From NCBI GenBank assembly GCA_910585385.1, contig CAJUDV010000017.1, positions 1 to 49,645 of the forward strand: 49,645 nt of DNA, given 5' to 3'. The notes beneath the pieces are model-generated. The model saw nothing but the letters and a program-made list of their open reading frames with translations, was not told the origin of the DNA and did no database searches. Within the stretch, counting starts at the first letter, position 1. Each line of letters opens with the position of its first letter. Positions 7,296-15,624 of the stretch are shown one piece after another. Position numbers and translations under genes: made by a program. Origin of the DNA: an uncultured Oscillibacter sp. GTDB lineage: Bacteria; Bacillota; Clostridia; Oscillospirales; Oscillospiraceae.

Positions 7296-9005
7296 TCAGG
7301 CCCTCTGCTTCTTCTTCGCGATGGTGGCAATGCCCTCGATGGCCAGGATCACCGCCAGAACCACCAGCAGGATGCCCAGAATCGCCTGGACATAGGGACC
7401 CCAGTCGGCGCCGCCGGCGGAGATCAGAGCGACCTGGTTCTTGGTGTTGATCAGCAGAGAGCAGATGGTGACAACCAGCATGAAGCCCATGGGAATCAGG
7501 AACATCTTGTTGTTCTTGCCGATGTTCCCCAGCCAGGTGGCCACGGCCAGCAGGCCCAGACCCGCCAGCAGCTGGTTGGCGGAGCCGAACAGCGCCCAGA
7601 TCTTCTCGTAGCCGTTCAGGCCCAGCACCACGCCCAGCACCACGGTGATGCCGGTGGCGACGTACATGTTGGAGAGGACCTTCTTGTAACCGGTGACGTT
7701 CTCCGGGGTCTCGCCCTTGCTGGCGTCCAGCCAGAACTCCTGGAACATGAACCGGGCCAGACGGGTGGCGGTATCCAGAGAGGTCAGGCAGAAGGCGGAG
7801 TAGGTCAGCACCAGCAGGGTGAAGAGGATGTCATAGGTGCCGGGGATGGTGTCGTCGATCATGTGGGCCAGGCCGCCGCCGAAGATGTTGGTGGCGCCCA
7901 CCAGGTCGTACTTCTTGGCGTAGGCCACGGCGCACAGGGTCAAAATGGCCAGAACGCACTCCAGCAGCATACCGCCGTAGGCGATGGGCTTGGCGTCAGT
8001 CTCCCTGTCCAGCTGCTTGGAGGTGGTGCCGGAGGAGACCAGGGAGTGGAAGCCCGAGATGGCGCCGCAGGCGATGGTGGTGAACAGCACGGGGAAGATG
8101 GGGTTGCCCGCGCCGGTGTCGGGATTGGTGACCACAAAGGTGTTAATGGCGGGCATGCTGCTCATGTCGGGGCGGGCCAAAACGACGCCCACCACGGCCA
8201 GGGCCAGCATGGCGTACAGCAGGAAGGAGCTCAGATAGTCACGGGGCTGGAGCAGAATCCACACCGGGGTGACGGAGGCGATGGCGATGTACATGCCGCA
8301 GATCCACATCCAGGCGTCCTTGCTCAGATAGATGGGGTGGAAATTCATGCCGATGGCGATGATGGCCACAATGGCGATGACGCCCACGACGCTGGCAATG
8401 CTCATGGGGGCGTTCCGGCGGTACACCAGGAAGCCGAAGACAATGGCGATGGCGATGAACAGCAAAGACACCATGGCCACTCGGGCGTTGGCCTCAGAGG
8501 CGGCCAGATTCACCGCTCCGCTCTCGTCAAAGGTGGCGCCGAAGGTGCCGGCCACGATGGAGGCGAAGGCCGCCACCACCAGGATCAGCGTCAGGTAGGC
8601 GAAGATCAAAAACAGCATCTTGGCCCGCTTGCTCATGTTGGTGGAGATGATCTCGCCGATGGACTTGCCGTCGTGGCGGACGGAGGCGAACAGAGCGCCG
8701 AAGTCATGGACGCCGCCGAAGAAGATGCCGCCGATGAGAATCCACAGCGTGCAGGCCAGCCAGCCGAAGCCGGCGGCGCCGATGGGGCCGGTGATGGGGC
8801 CCGCGCCGGCGATGGACGAGAAGTGGTGGCCCATCAGGATGGGGGCCTTGGCGGGGACGTAGTCGATGCCGTCCTCCAGGGTATGGGCGGGGGTGGGCTT
8901 GTCATTCTCGCCGACACCCCACTGCTTGCACAGCCAGCGGCCATAGAAGACATAGCCGCAGACCAGCACAGCAACGCTGATGATCAAAAGTAACAGACCA
9001 TTCAT
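7296..9005 (-). CDS. cstA: CstA family carbon starvation protein (pyruvate/peptide transporter)
   Basis: A polytopic membrane transporter of 569 residues with many hydrophobic segments along its length. CstA proteins import pyruvate or peptides during carbon limitation. The family block HHFSSIAGAGPITGP (about residue 60) and the GGVHDFGALFASVRHDGKSIGE region are clear, as is the SGFHSLVSSGTTSKQLD block in the middle. ATG 9005 is preferred: a GTG at 9017 sits only one or two bases after the purine-rich AAGGGAG. It is last in an operon behind two small genes (9027-9906), with a strong promoter at 10029-10057. Confidence 0.92.
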   Translation of the reverse strand: MNGLLLLIISVAVLVCGYVFYGRWLCKQWGVGENDKPTPAHTLEDGIDYVPAKAPILMGHHFSSIAGAGPITGPIGAAGFGWLACTLWILIGGIFFGGVHDFGALFASVRHDGKSIGEIISTNMSKRAKMLFLIFAYLTLILVVAAFASIVAGTFGATFDESGAVNLAASEANARVAMVSLLFIAIAIVFGFLVYRRNAPMSIASVVGVIAIVAIIAIGMNFHPIYLSKDAWMWICGMYIAIASVTPVWILLQPRDYLSSFLLYAMLALAVVGVVLARPDMSSMPAINTFVVTNPDTGAGNPIFPVLFTTIACGAISGFHSLVSSGTTSKQLDRETDAKPIAYGGMLLECVLAILTLCAVAYAKKYDLVGATNIFGGGLAHMIDDTIPGTYDILFTLLVLTYSAFCLTSLDTATRLARFMFQEFWLDASKGETPENVTGYKKVLSNMYVATGITVVLGVVLGLNGYEKIWALFGSANQLLAGLGLLAVATWLGNIGKNNKMFLIPMGFMLVVTICSLLINTKNQVALISAGGADWGPYVQAILGILLVVLAVILAIEGIATIAKKKQRA

Positions 9006-9026
9006 TGCTAGGTACACTCTCCCTTC

Positions 9027-9533
9027 TTATTTTGCCCCGAAGTTTCCCTCCAGGGTCTTGCGAGCCACTCTCCCGGCTGGATTGGAGAAGAAGCTCAACG
9101 TCGAACATTCCATCGCAGCTATGTGATACTCCATCCAGCCATGGAGTGCCAGCCGAAAGTTTTTCTGGAAGCGAATCCGCTTGATGAGCTTCTTCGCCTC
9201 CGGGTCGATCTCGTCCGCCAGAACCACCAGCGTGACGTAGGAGCACATGTGCTCCTTATGGGGCTTGATCTCCCTGAGCCCCGCCGCCTTGGAGATCTCG
9301 ATCTGCCGCCGCAGCGCCTCCGCGTCCAGGCGGTCCGTCAAATAGAAGTAAGTATAGTCATGCTGCTCTGTGGCGTAGAACTGCTTATCCCGGCGGATCA
9401 GGTAGTGCTCATCCCGCAGATAGAAAAACGCCGCGGCGGGAAAGCTCCCGCCCTCCACCTCCACGTCCCGAAAGATGTCGTAGCTGTGGGAATAAGCGTT
9501 CAGCAGCTTTTCCAGGGCCTCTTGCTTATCCAT
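9027..9533 (-). CDS. Uncharacterised 168-residue protein of the cstA operon
   Basis: A soluble mixed alpha/beta protein with no signal peptide or membrane segment. It begins MDKQEALEKLLNAYSHSYDI. The middle contains a YLIRRDKQFYATEQHDYTYF stretch and a later KPHKEHMCSYVTLVVLADE segment with His and Cys residues that could bind a ligand or metal. It overlaps the preceding gene by eight bases and ends 21 bases before cstA, so it is cotranscribed with the transporter. A role in cstA regulation or pyruvate handling is inferred from context only. Confidence 0.75.
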   Translation of the reverse strand: MDKQEALEKLLNAYSHSYDIFRDVEVEGGSFPAAAFFYLRDEHYLIRRDKQFYATEQHDYTYFYLTDRLDAEALRRQIEISKAAGLREIKPHKEHMCSYVTLVVLADEIDPEAKKLIKRIRFQKNFRLALHGWMEYHIAAMECSTLSFFSNPAGRVARKTLEGNFGAK

Positions 9534-9906
9534 TCTCTCCTCCGTTCCCGGCAGGGGGCTTCACACTCTCCGCGTGGGGCGCCCGCTCCTTCAGCGCCTC
9601 CATCACGGAGACGGCCATACGGGGGTCCGCCAGCAAAACCACGGCCAGCTCCTCCCCGCCGGAACAGAGCACAATGTGCTCCACCGCCATCTCGCCGCCG
9701 CAGCAGGAGACCCGCATGGGAACCATCAGCACCCGGCGGAAGAAGCGGTCCAGTTCCCCGTAGGAGATGTAGAAGGCGCTCAGCTTCTTTCTGAAAAAGA
9801 GATGGCGCTCCCCCAGGCGGAACACATCCACCTTCCTGGCGGCGCGGTACTCCGCCGGCAGGGCGGCCGCCTCGGCATCCGCCGTCTTCAATGGGCAAAA
9901 CTTCAT
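9526..9906 (-). CDS. Uncharacterised 126-residue protein, first gene of the cstA operon
   Basis: A soluble protein beginning MKFCPLKTADAEAAALPAEY, with a VDVFRLGERHLFFRKKLSAF beta-rich centre and a VSCCGGEM cysteine pair. ATG 9906 is supported by GGGAGG eight bases upstream; a longer in-frame reading to 9963 has no such signal. The gene sits at the promoter-proximal end, behind a leader with two strong palindromes. Because two small proteins precede cstA, they may form a regulatory or sensing pair. I do not recognise the family. Confidence 0.72.
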   Translation of the reverse strand: MKFCPLKTADAEAAALPAEYRAARKVDVFRLGERHLFFRKKLSAFYISYGELDRFFRRVLMVPMRVSCCGGEMAVEHIVLCSGGEELAVVLLADPRMAVSVMEALKERAPHAESVKPPAGNGGENG

Positions 9907-9964
9907 CGCGCGGTACCTCCCTGGGCCGCCGGAGCGCCGGCTGCCGGCACAGGGCACCGCCATT

Positions 9965-10006
9965 CTCCCCGCCCTGACCAGGGCGGGGAGAGGGGGTACC
10001 CCCTCT
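9965..10006 (-). promoter_or_regulatory. Two adjacent palindromes in the cstA operon leader
   Basis: A 12-bp perfect stem (9965-9976 with 9979-9990, two-base loop) is followed directly by the 18-bp palindrome AGAGGGGGTACCCCCTCT (9989-10006). Both lie between promoter and first gene on the minus strand. There is no U-tract, so this is not a plain terminator. It may be a protein- or RNA-mediated control element, or one of the GC-rich intergenic repeats of this genome. Confidence 0.5.
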
Positions 10007-10028
10007 TCGTGTTTACCTATGTGGCGCT

Positions 10029-10057
10029 ATTATACACGCTCGTTTCCATTTTGTTAA
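10029..10057 (-). promoter_or_regulatory. SigA-type promoter of the cstA operon
   Basis: On the minus strand TTAACA (10052-10057), a 17-base spacer and TATAAT (10029-10034). Just upstream (10076-10113) is an interrupted inverted repeat, GTGTACAATTT facing AAATTG...GTACAC, a plausible activator or repressor site. Confidence 0.75.
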
Positions 10058-10220
10058 GAGGGTATCGCTGAATTTGTGTACAATTTGTGAATAAGCGTAA
10101 ATTGTTTGTACACTTTAACGAATTTTCCCAAATTTTTCATCAGATCTGATGTTTCTTTCCCGTCATACACCGGCAGGAAGTTGTGCAAAATAGACAATCC
10201 CCTTCTCTCCGGCGCCGTTC

Positions 10221-10895
10221 TCACAGGGTGTTGATCAGATGCTTCATGTGAATGCTCATAGCGTACCGGGCCCCGGCCTCATCCCGCCGGAGGAGAAACT
10301 CCAGGATCAGCCGGTTGTCCCGCAGGGCAATGTCCTGCATCTGCTGGCGGTTCTGGGAGATCTGGAGGATCTCGTTGACGGCGCTGTTGATGATGGGGTA
10401 CAAGCGGCGCATATACTCATTGTGAGAGGCCTTGATAATGGCCCAGTGGAACTCCTGATCCGCCAGGGGCCAGTCTCCGCCCTGGACGGCGGTCTCCTCC
10501 ACCCGCCGGGCCTTTTTCTCGATCAGGCGCAGCTCCTCGTCGCTGGCGCGCTGGCAGGCCAACGCCACGGTGGCCGGCTCAAAAATCAGCCGCATCTCAA
10601 AGAGATCCTTGGCCCGCACCCGGGACCGCACCCCCGCCAGAGCCGTCAGATCCAATCCCTCGGTGGGCAGGCTCTCCGCCACAAAAGTCCCCTTCCCCCG
10701 GCGGATCTCCAGCACCCCCTGGGCCGCCAGGAAGGAGATGGCCTCCCGCAGCGTGGTGCGGCTGACGCCCAGCGCACCGCTGAGTTCGTTCTCGTTGGGC
10801 AGCTTGCTGCCCGGCATGTAGCGGCGCTCTTCCACGATCAATTCATACAGGCGGTCGGAGGTTTTCTCCGACAGCTTCGCTTTTTTCCGCTCCAT
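10221..10895 (-). CDS. FadR-subfamily GntR transcriptional regulator (FCD domain)
   Basis: A 224-residue regulator. The N-terminal winged helix (about residues 10-75) shows PGSKLPNENELSGALGVSRT and TLREAISFLAAQGVLE, standard for GntR. The C-terminal part (about 95-215) is a helical FCD ligand domain, with Asp/His residues in ADQEFHWAII and the IHMKHLI end fitting its metal-binding site. ATG 10895 has GAGGAG eight bases upstream. It is divergent from the 2-oxoacid oxidoreductase operon and both promoters share an operator, so it probably represses both, relieved by an organic acid. The ligand is unknown. Confidence 0.9.
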   Translation of the reverse strand: MERKKAKLSEKTSDRLYELIVEERRYMPGSKLPNENELSGALGVSRTTLREAISFLAAQGVLEIRRGKGTFVAESLPTEGLDLTALAGVRSRVRAKDLFEMRLIFEPATVALACQRASDEELRLIEKKARRVEETAVQGGDWPLADQEFHWAIIKASHNEYMRRLYPIINSAVNEILQISQNRQQMQDIALRDNRLILEFLLRRDEAGARYAMSIHMKHLINTL

Positions 10896-10933
10896 AATCC
10901 GTCTCCTCTTCTGTCCGTTGTTCACACAGTTTC

Positions 10934-11014
10934 TATGACATCATACCGCATTTTTCATAAAAACACAAGGAGCCCCTTGACACCGCATTTGTTTGGAAGT
11001 ACAATGACATCATA
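10934..11014. promoter_or_regulatory. Divergent promoters with two TATGACATCATA-type operators
   Basis: Plus strand: TTGACA (10977-10982), 17 bases, TACAAT (11000-11005), driving the oxidoreductase operon. Minus strand: TTGTGT (10963-10968), 17 bases, TATGAT (10940-10945), driving the regulator. The palindrome TATGA-CA-TCATA occurs at 10934-10945 and, with one end change (AATGACATCATA), at 11003-11014. Each copy overlaps a -10 box, as expected for repression by the adjacent FadR-type protein. Confidence 0.8.
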
Positions 11015-11062
11015 CATCTTTGCTCGAAATAATACAACCTATCTTCGCAAGGAGGCGACGCC

Positions 11063-11743
11063 TTGACTGCCGCTGAAATCTGCGCCCACCGCCTCTCCAT
11101 CATCACCGGGCACTACGGCACCGGCAAAACGGAGTTCGCCGTAAACCTGGCCCTGTCCCTGGCCGCCGGAGGGGAACGGGTGATGCTGGCGGATCTGGAC
11201 ATCGTAAACCCCTATTTCCGCTCCCGGGAACGCCGGCAGCTGCTGGAGGCGGCGGGCATCCGCCTTGTCGCCACCTCCCAGGCCTGCACCGACGCCGACA
11301 TCCCCGCCATTCCGGCGGAGCTCCTGACCATTCTGGAGGACCGGAGTGTCCGGGGCGTGCTGGACGTCGGCGGGGACCCGGTGGGGGCCAGGGTGCTGGC
11401 CCGGTTTCAGCCCCAGATCTGCCGGGAGGACTACCAGCTCCTCTGCGTGCTCAACGCCAACCGCCCGGAGATCCGGACGCCGGAGGCCGCGGCCGCCTAT
11501 CTCAGGGCCATTGAGGAGACCACCGGACTCACCTGCTCCGGCCTGGTGAACAACACCCACCTGTGCGGAGAGACCACGCCGGCGGAGGTCCGCAGGGGCG
11601 CGGCTCTGGCGGAGGCGGTATCCCGGGAGACGGGGGTCCCGGTGCTCTGCCACACGGCGGAGACCCGGCTCCTGCCCGCCCTCACCGGTCTGGACGCGCC
11701 GGTGTTCCCCGTCACTATCCACATGAAAAAACCCTGGGAATAA
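11063..11743 (+). CDS. P-loop nucleotide-binding protein of the oxidoreductase operon
   Basis: A 226-residue SIMIBI/ParA-like P-loop protein. Walker A is GHYGTGKT at residues 16-23, followed by LADLDIVNPYFRSRE, a switch-like aspartate block. The start is TTG 11063, seven bases after AAGGAGG. It is the first gene of the operon and is followed by the ferredoxin gene after 31 bases. Such proteins occur with ferredoxin-linked oxidoreductases and may help insert cofactors, but the exact job is not established. Confidence 0.82.
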   Translation: MTAAEICAHRLSIITGHYGTGKTEFAVNLALSLAAGGERVMLADLDIVNPYFRSRERRQLLEAAGIRLVATSQACTDADIPAIPAELLTILEDRSVRGVLDVGGDPVGARVLARFQPQICREDYQLLCVLNANRPEIRTPEAAAAYLRAIEETTGLTCSGLVNNTHLCGETTPAEVRRGAALAEAVSRETGVPVLCHTAETRLLPALTGLDAPVFPVTIHMKKPWE

Positions 11744-11774
11744 CCCGTGAGAATCGAGAGGAGGACGCTTTTAC

Positions 11775-11987
11775 ATGGCTGCCAAGATCACATTCGACGC
11801 CGACCGCTGCAAGGGCTGCGGGCTGTGCGCCGCCGTCTGTCCCAAGCACATCATCGACGCCGACCCCCACACCATCAACCGCAAGGGGTATCACCCCGCC
11901 GCGGTGACGGACATGGACCAGTGCATCGCCTGCGCCAGCTGCGCGAAGATGTGCCCCGATTCCGTCATCACCGTGGAGAAGTTCTGA
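11775..11987 (+). CDS. 2[4Fe-4S] ferredoxin subunit of 2-oxoacid oxidoreductase (delta subunit)
   Basis: A 70-residue ferredoxin with two CxxCxxCxxxCP clusters: CKGCGLCAAVCP at residues 12-23 and CIACASCAKMCP near residue 50. It carries electrons from the thiamine-containing active site to free ferredoxin. It lies 16 bases before the alpha subunit gene. A small separate delta subunit is typical of four-subunit 2-ketoglutarate and 2-ketoisovalerate ferredoxin oxidoreductases (KorD/VorD). Confidence 0.9.
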   Translation: MAAKITFDADRCKGCGLCAAVCPKHIIDADPHTINRKGYHPAAVTDMDQCIACASCAKMCPDSVITVEKF

Positions 11988-12003
11988 AAGGAGGCTGAAC
12001 GCC

Positions 12004-13074
12004 ATGGCAAAGGAACTTTGGAAAGGCAATGAGGCCATCGCCGAGGCCGCCATCCGGGCGGGGTGCGACTGCTTCTTCGGCTATCCCATCACCCCCCAGA
12101 GCGAGGTGCCGGAGTACATGTCCGTCCACCTGCCCAAGGCCGGCGGCGTGTTCGTCCAGTCCGAGTCGGAGCTGGCCGCCATCAACATGGTCTACGGCGC
12201 CGCCGGCGCCGGGATGCGGGCCATGACCTCCTCGTCCTCCCCGGGCATCAGCCTGAAGCAGGAGGGCATTACATACCTGGCGGCGGCGGAGCTGCCCTGC
12301 GTCATCGTCAACGTCATGCGGGGCGGCCCGGGCCTGGGCACCATCCAGCCCGGCCAGGGAGACTACTTCCAGGCCACCCGGGGCGGCGGTAACGGGGACT
12401 ACCGCACCGTGGTGCTGGCCCCCTCCAACGTCCAGGAAACGGCAGACTTCGTCCAGGAGGCCTTCGACATCGCCGACCAGTACCGCACCCCCGTGGTGGT
12501 GCTGGCGGACGGCCTCACGGGGCAGATGATGGAGCCCATCGAGTGGCGCCCCGTGCCCAGGCGGCAGCTGCCGCCCAAGACCTGGGCCGCCGGCGGCAAA
12601 AAGGGCCGAAGCCACACCAACGTCATCAACTCCCTGTTCCTGAACCCCGAGGAGTGCGACGCCCTGAACCAGCGCCTGACGGCGAAGTACAGCGAGATCG
12701 AGAAAAACGAGGTCCGCTGGGACACCGCCCTCTGCCGGGACGCGGAGGTCCTCATCACCGCCTACGGCACCCCCGCCCGCATCGCCCTCACCGCCCTGGA
12801 CCTTTTGCGGGAGCAGGGGATCAAGGCCGGGCTGTTCCGCCCCGTCACCCTGTGGCCCTTCCCGGAGCAGGCGCTGCGGGATCTGGCGGCGGAGGCCCAT
12901 GTGCGTGTAATTCTGGATGTGGAGATGAGCTCCACCGGCCAGATGCTGGACGACGTACGCCTGGCGGTGGAGGGGAGAAAGCCCATCCGCTACCTGGGAC
13001 ACGCCGGCGGCATCATGCCCACGGTGGAGGAAATGATCGAAGCGGCCAAGACGGCCCTGAAGGAGGCGCGGTAA
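12004..13074 (+). CDS. vorB: 2-oxoacid:ferredoxin oxidoreductase alpha subunit (VorB/KorA type)
   Basis: A 356-residue alpha subunit with the pyrimidine-binding domain first (GYPITPQSEVPEYM, about residues 26-39), the ESELAAINMVYGAAGAG block, and a C-terminal transketolase-like domain. With the beta and gamma subunits it converts a 2-oxoacid plus CoA to acyl-CoA, CO2 and reduced ferredoxin. The neighbouring branched-chain aminotransferase makes branched-chain 2-oxoacids such as 2-oxoisovalerate likely substrates, but 2-oxoglutarate cannot be excluded. A clear ribosome binding site (AAAGGAGG) precedes ATG 12004. The beta gene follows after one base. Confidence 0.9.
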   Translation: MAKELWKGNEAIAEAAIRAGCDCFFGYPITPQSEVPEYMSVHLPKAGGVFVQSESELAAINMVYGAAGAGMRAMTSSSSPGISLKQEGITYLAAAELPCVIVNVMRGGPGLGTIQPGQGDYFQATRGGGNGDYRTVVLAPSNVQETADFVQEAFDIADQYRTPVVVLADGLTGQMMEPIEWRPVPRRQLPPKTWAAGGKKGRSHTNVINSLFLNPEECDALNQRLTAKYSEIEKNEVRWDTALCRDAEVLITAYGTPARIALTALDLLREQGIKAGLFRPVTLWPFPEQALRDLAAEAHVRVILDVEMSSTGQMLDDVRLAVEGRKPIRYLGHAGGIMPTVEEMIEAAKTALKEAR

Positions 13075-13075
13075 T

Positions 13076-13825
13076 ATGGCGGTTGTATATCAGAAATCCC
13101 GGGGCCTGACGGACGCCGAGCTCCACTACTGTCCCGGCTGTCACCACGGCGTCATCCACAAGCTCATTGCCGAGACGCTGGTGGAGCTGGACCTGCTGGA
13201 CGGCGCCATCGGCGTGTGCCCCGTGGGGTGCTCCGTCTTCGCCTTCAAATACTTCAACTGCGACATGCTGGAGGCCGCCCACGGCCGGGCCCCCGCCGTG
13301 GCCACGGGCGTCAAGCGCACCCACCCGGACCAGGCGGTGTTCACCTACCAGGGGGACGGCGACCTGGCCTCCATCGGCGCTGGGGAGATCGTCCACGCCG
13401 CCATGCGGGGGGAGAAGTTCACCACCGTCTTTGTCAATAACGCCATCTACGGCATGACCGGCGGCCAGATGGCCCCCACCACCCTCATCGGACAAAAGGC
13501 CACCACCTGCCAGGAGGGCCGCACCGCGGCCCAGGCGGGCATGCCCATCCGGGTGGCGGAGATGCTGTCCACCCTGGACGGCTGCGTCTACGCCGAGCGG
13601 GTGTGCGTCACGGACATCCCCAACCTGAACAAGGCCAAAAAGGCCATTAAGACGGCCTTCCAAAAGCAGATGGCCGGCGAGGGCTTCACCTTCGTGGAGG
13701 TTCTCTCCACCTGCCCCACCAACTGGGGGCTCACGCCGGTGAAGGCCGTGGAGTGGCTGAAGGAGAACATGGTCCCCTACTATCCCCTGGGCGTCATTAA
13801 GGACAAGGGTCTGGAGGTGCGGTGA
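13076..13825 (+). CDS. 2-oxoacid:ferredoxin oxidoreductase beta subunit (TPP-binding)
   Basis: A 249-residue thiamine-pyrophosphate-binding subunit. It begins with the YCPGCHHG motif, has CPVGCS near residue 50, and the TPP/Mg signature GDGDLASIG followed about 25 residues later by NNAIYGMTGGQ. It forms the active site with the alpha subunit. Start and stop are almost contiguous with the flanking subunit genes, indicating balanced translation. Confidence 0.92.
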   Translation: MAVVYQKSRGLTDAELHYCPGCHHGVIHKLIAETLVELDLLDGAIGVCPVGCSVFAFKYFNCDMLEAAHGRAPAVATGVKRTHPDQAVFTYQGDGDLASIGAGEIVHAAMRGEKFTTVFVNNAIYGMTGGQMAPTTLIGQKATTCQEGRTAAQAGMPIRVAEMLSTLDGCVYAERVCVTDIPNLNKAKKAIKTAFQKQMAGEGFTFVEVLSTCPTNWGLTPVKAVEWLKENMVPYYPLGVIKDKGLEVR

Positions 13826-13826
13826 G

Positions 13827-14363
13827 ATGCTGAAAAGAATCATCATTTCCGGCTTCGGCGGGCAGGGAGGCCTTGCCATCGGCAAGAATCTGGCGGAGGC
13901 CGGCATGGACCAGGGCTTCTATGTCACCTGGGCCCCCTCCTACGGTCCCGAGATGCGGGGCGGCACCGCCAACTGCTCTGTGGTCATCTCCTCCAGCCCC
14001 ATCGGCTCCCCTGTCTTCGCCGAATCCACGGAGCTCATCGCCCTGAACGAGCCCTCTCTGGAGAAGTTCGAGGCCGGCGTTCAGCCCGGCGGCGCCGTGT
14101 TCGTCAACAGCGGCGTGGTGACGGGCCAGGTCCGGCGGGAGGACCTGACGGCCTATTACATCCCCTGCGCTCAGATCGCCCAGGAGGTGGGCAATCCCAA
14201 GGCGGGCAACATGGTGATGCTGGGGGCCTACGTGGCTAAAACCGGCTTTTTGAAGCCGGAGACCATCGAGGCCATGATCGCCCAGATGTTCACCGGCCCC
14301 AAGGCCAAATTCGCGCCGCTGAACGTCGAGGCCTTCCGCCGCGGCATGGCCTGCGTTGGATAA
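13827..14363 (+). CDS. 2-oxoacid:ferredoxin oxidoreductase gamma subunit
   Basis: A 178-residue gamma subunit. The N-terminus IIISGFGGQGGLAIGKNLAE is the glycine-rich family signature, and SYGPEMRGGTANCSVVIS marks the same fold. It supports CoA binding and the assembly of the complex. It is the last gene of the operon. A strong GC-rich terminator follows at 14385-14421. Confidence 0.92.
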   Translation: MLKRIIISGFGGQGGLAIGKNLAEAGMDQGFYVTWAPSYGPEMRGGTANCSVVISSSPIGSPVFAESTELIALNEPSLEKFEAGVQPGGAVFVNSGVVTGQVRREDLTAYYIPCAQIAQEVGNPKAGNMVMLGAYVAKTGFLKPETIEAMIAQMFTGPKAKFAPLNVEAFRRGMACVG

Positions 14364-14384
14364 TTCCCCGCGGGGCGGGTTCTG

Positions 14385-14421
14385 CGGGCGGCCGCCAAAA
14401 GGCGGCCGCCCGTCTATTTTT
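14385..14421 (+). terminator. Intrinsic terminator of the oxidoreductase operon
   Basis: A perfect 12-bp stem, 14385-14396 with 14401-14412, has an AAAA loop and is followed by TCTATTTTT. Confidence 0.9.
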
Positions 14422-14424
14422 CCG

Positions 14425-14453
14425 TTGACTTTCCCGGACAACCGGCGTATAAA
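14425..14453 (+). promoter_or_regulatory. Promoter of the branched-chain aminotransferase gene
   Basis: TTGACT (14425-14430), a 17-base spacer and TATAAA (14448-14453), starting only four bases after the upstream terminator. The aminotransferase is therefore transcribed separately from the oxidoreductase operon. Confidence 0.7.
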
Positions 14454-14517
14454 TGTATATAAATCCAAAACCCCGTGAAAAATCTCCAATCCACCTTAAA
14501 TAAAGGAGCTGCCTGCA

Positions 14518-15603
14518 ATGCTGGACATCAAAATCACCAAAACCGCCGCACCCAAGGCCAAGCCCGCCGACGAGAGCAAGCTGGGCTTCGGCAAGGTCTT
14601 CACCGACCACATGTTCATCATGGACTATGACGCCGGCCAGGGCTGGCACGACCCCTGTATCATCCCCTACGGCCCGCTGTCCCTGGACCCCTCCGCCGTG
14701 GTATTTCACTACGCTCAGGAGTGCTTTGAGGGCATGAAGGCCTACCGCACCGCGGAGAATAAAATTCAGCTCTTCCGCCCGGAGTGCAACGCCCGCCGCA
14801 TGAACAACACCCACGACCGCCTCTGCATCCCCCAGATCCCCGTGGAGGACTTTGTCCAGGCCGTCAAGGCCATTGTGGAGGTGGAAAAGGACTGGGTTCC
14901 CCACGCCGAGGGCGCCTCCCTGTACATCCGCCCCTACACCATCGCCACCATGGCCCAGCTGGGCGTCCACGCCTCTACCTCCTACAAGTTCATCATTATC
15001 TGCTCCCCCTCCGGCGCCTACTACGCCGCCGGCCTGGCCCCCATTGACATCTACGTGGAGGACACCTACGTCCGCGCCTGCCCCGGCGGCACCGGCTTTA
15101 CCAAGTGCGGCGGCAATTACGCCGTGAGCCTGCTGGCGGGCCTGAAGGCTGAGGAGAAGGGATACAGCCAGGTGCTGTGGCTGGACAGCCAGGAGCGCAA
15201 ATACGTGGAAGAGGTGGGCGCCATGAACATCTTCTTCAAGATCGACGGCAAGCTCTACACCGCCGCCGCCGCGGACACGGACGGCACCGTCCTCCCCGGC
15301 GTCACCCGCCGCTCCATCATCGAGCTGCTGCGGGACTGGGGCTACGAGGTCATCGAGGGCAAGCTGGCCATTGACGACATCATGAAGGCCGCCCGGGAGG
15401 GCAAGCTGGAGGAAGTGTTCGGCTCCGGCACCGCCGCCGTGGTCTCCCCGGTGAAAAAGCTGGACTACGAGGATCAGTCCGCCTTTATCAATAACGGCGA
15501 GATCGGCTCCCTGACCCAGAGACTGTACGACACCATGACCGGGATGCAGTGGGGCAAGATCGCCGACACCAAGGGCTGGATCGTCCCCGTCTGCCAGGCC
15601 TGA
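14518..15603 (+). CDS. ilvE: Branched-chain amino acid aminotransferase
   Basis: A PLP-dependent fold-type IV enzyme of 361 residues that exchanges the amino group between Leu, Ile or Val and 2-oxoglutarate. The active-site lysine is in GFTKCGGNYA, typical of the longer BCAT class. Other family blocks are ECFEGMKAYR and EEVGAMNIFF. AAAGGAG lies ahead of ATG 14518. Next to the 2-oxoacid ferredoxin oxidoreductase operon it may feed branched-chain 2-oxoacids into fermentation, although it also works in biosynthesis. A GC-rich hairpin follows the gene. Confidence 0.95.
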   Translation: MLDIKITKTAAPKAKPADESKLGFGKVFTDHMFIMDYDAGQGWHDPCIIPYGPLSLDPSAVVFHYAQECFEGMKAYRTAENKIQLFRPECNARRMNNTHDRLCIPQIPVEDFVQAVKAIVEVEKDWVPHAEGASLYIRPYTIATMAQLGVHASTSYKFIIICSPSGAYYAAGLAPIDIYVEDTYVRACPGGTGFTKCGGNYAVSLLAGLKAEEKGYSQVLWLDSQERKYVEEVGAMNIFFKIDGKLYTAAAADTDGTVLPGVTRRSIIELLRDWGYEVIEGKLAIDDIMKAAREGKLEEVFGSGTAAVVSPVKKLDYEDQSAFINNGEIGSLTQRLYDTMTGMQWGKIADTKGWIVPVCQA

Positions 15604-15624
15604 GCGCCGCACCCACCAGACAAC

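Noticed and set aside
7278..8993. A 571-codon plus-strand ORF opposite cstA
   Set aside because: It is low-complexity (Gly, His, Gln, Asp) and mirrors the cstA reading frame, which has clear family motifs. It is an antisense artefact of high GC.
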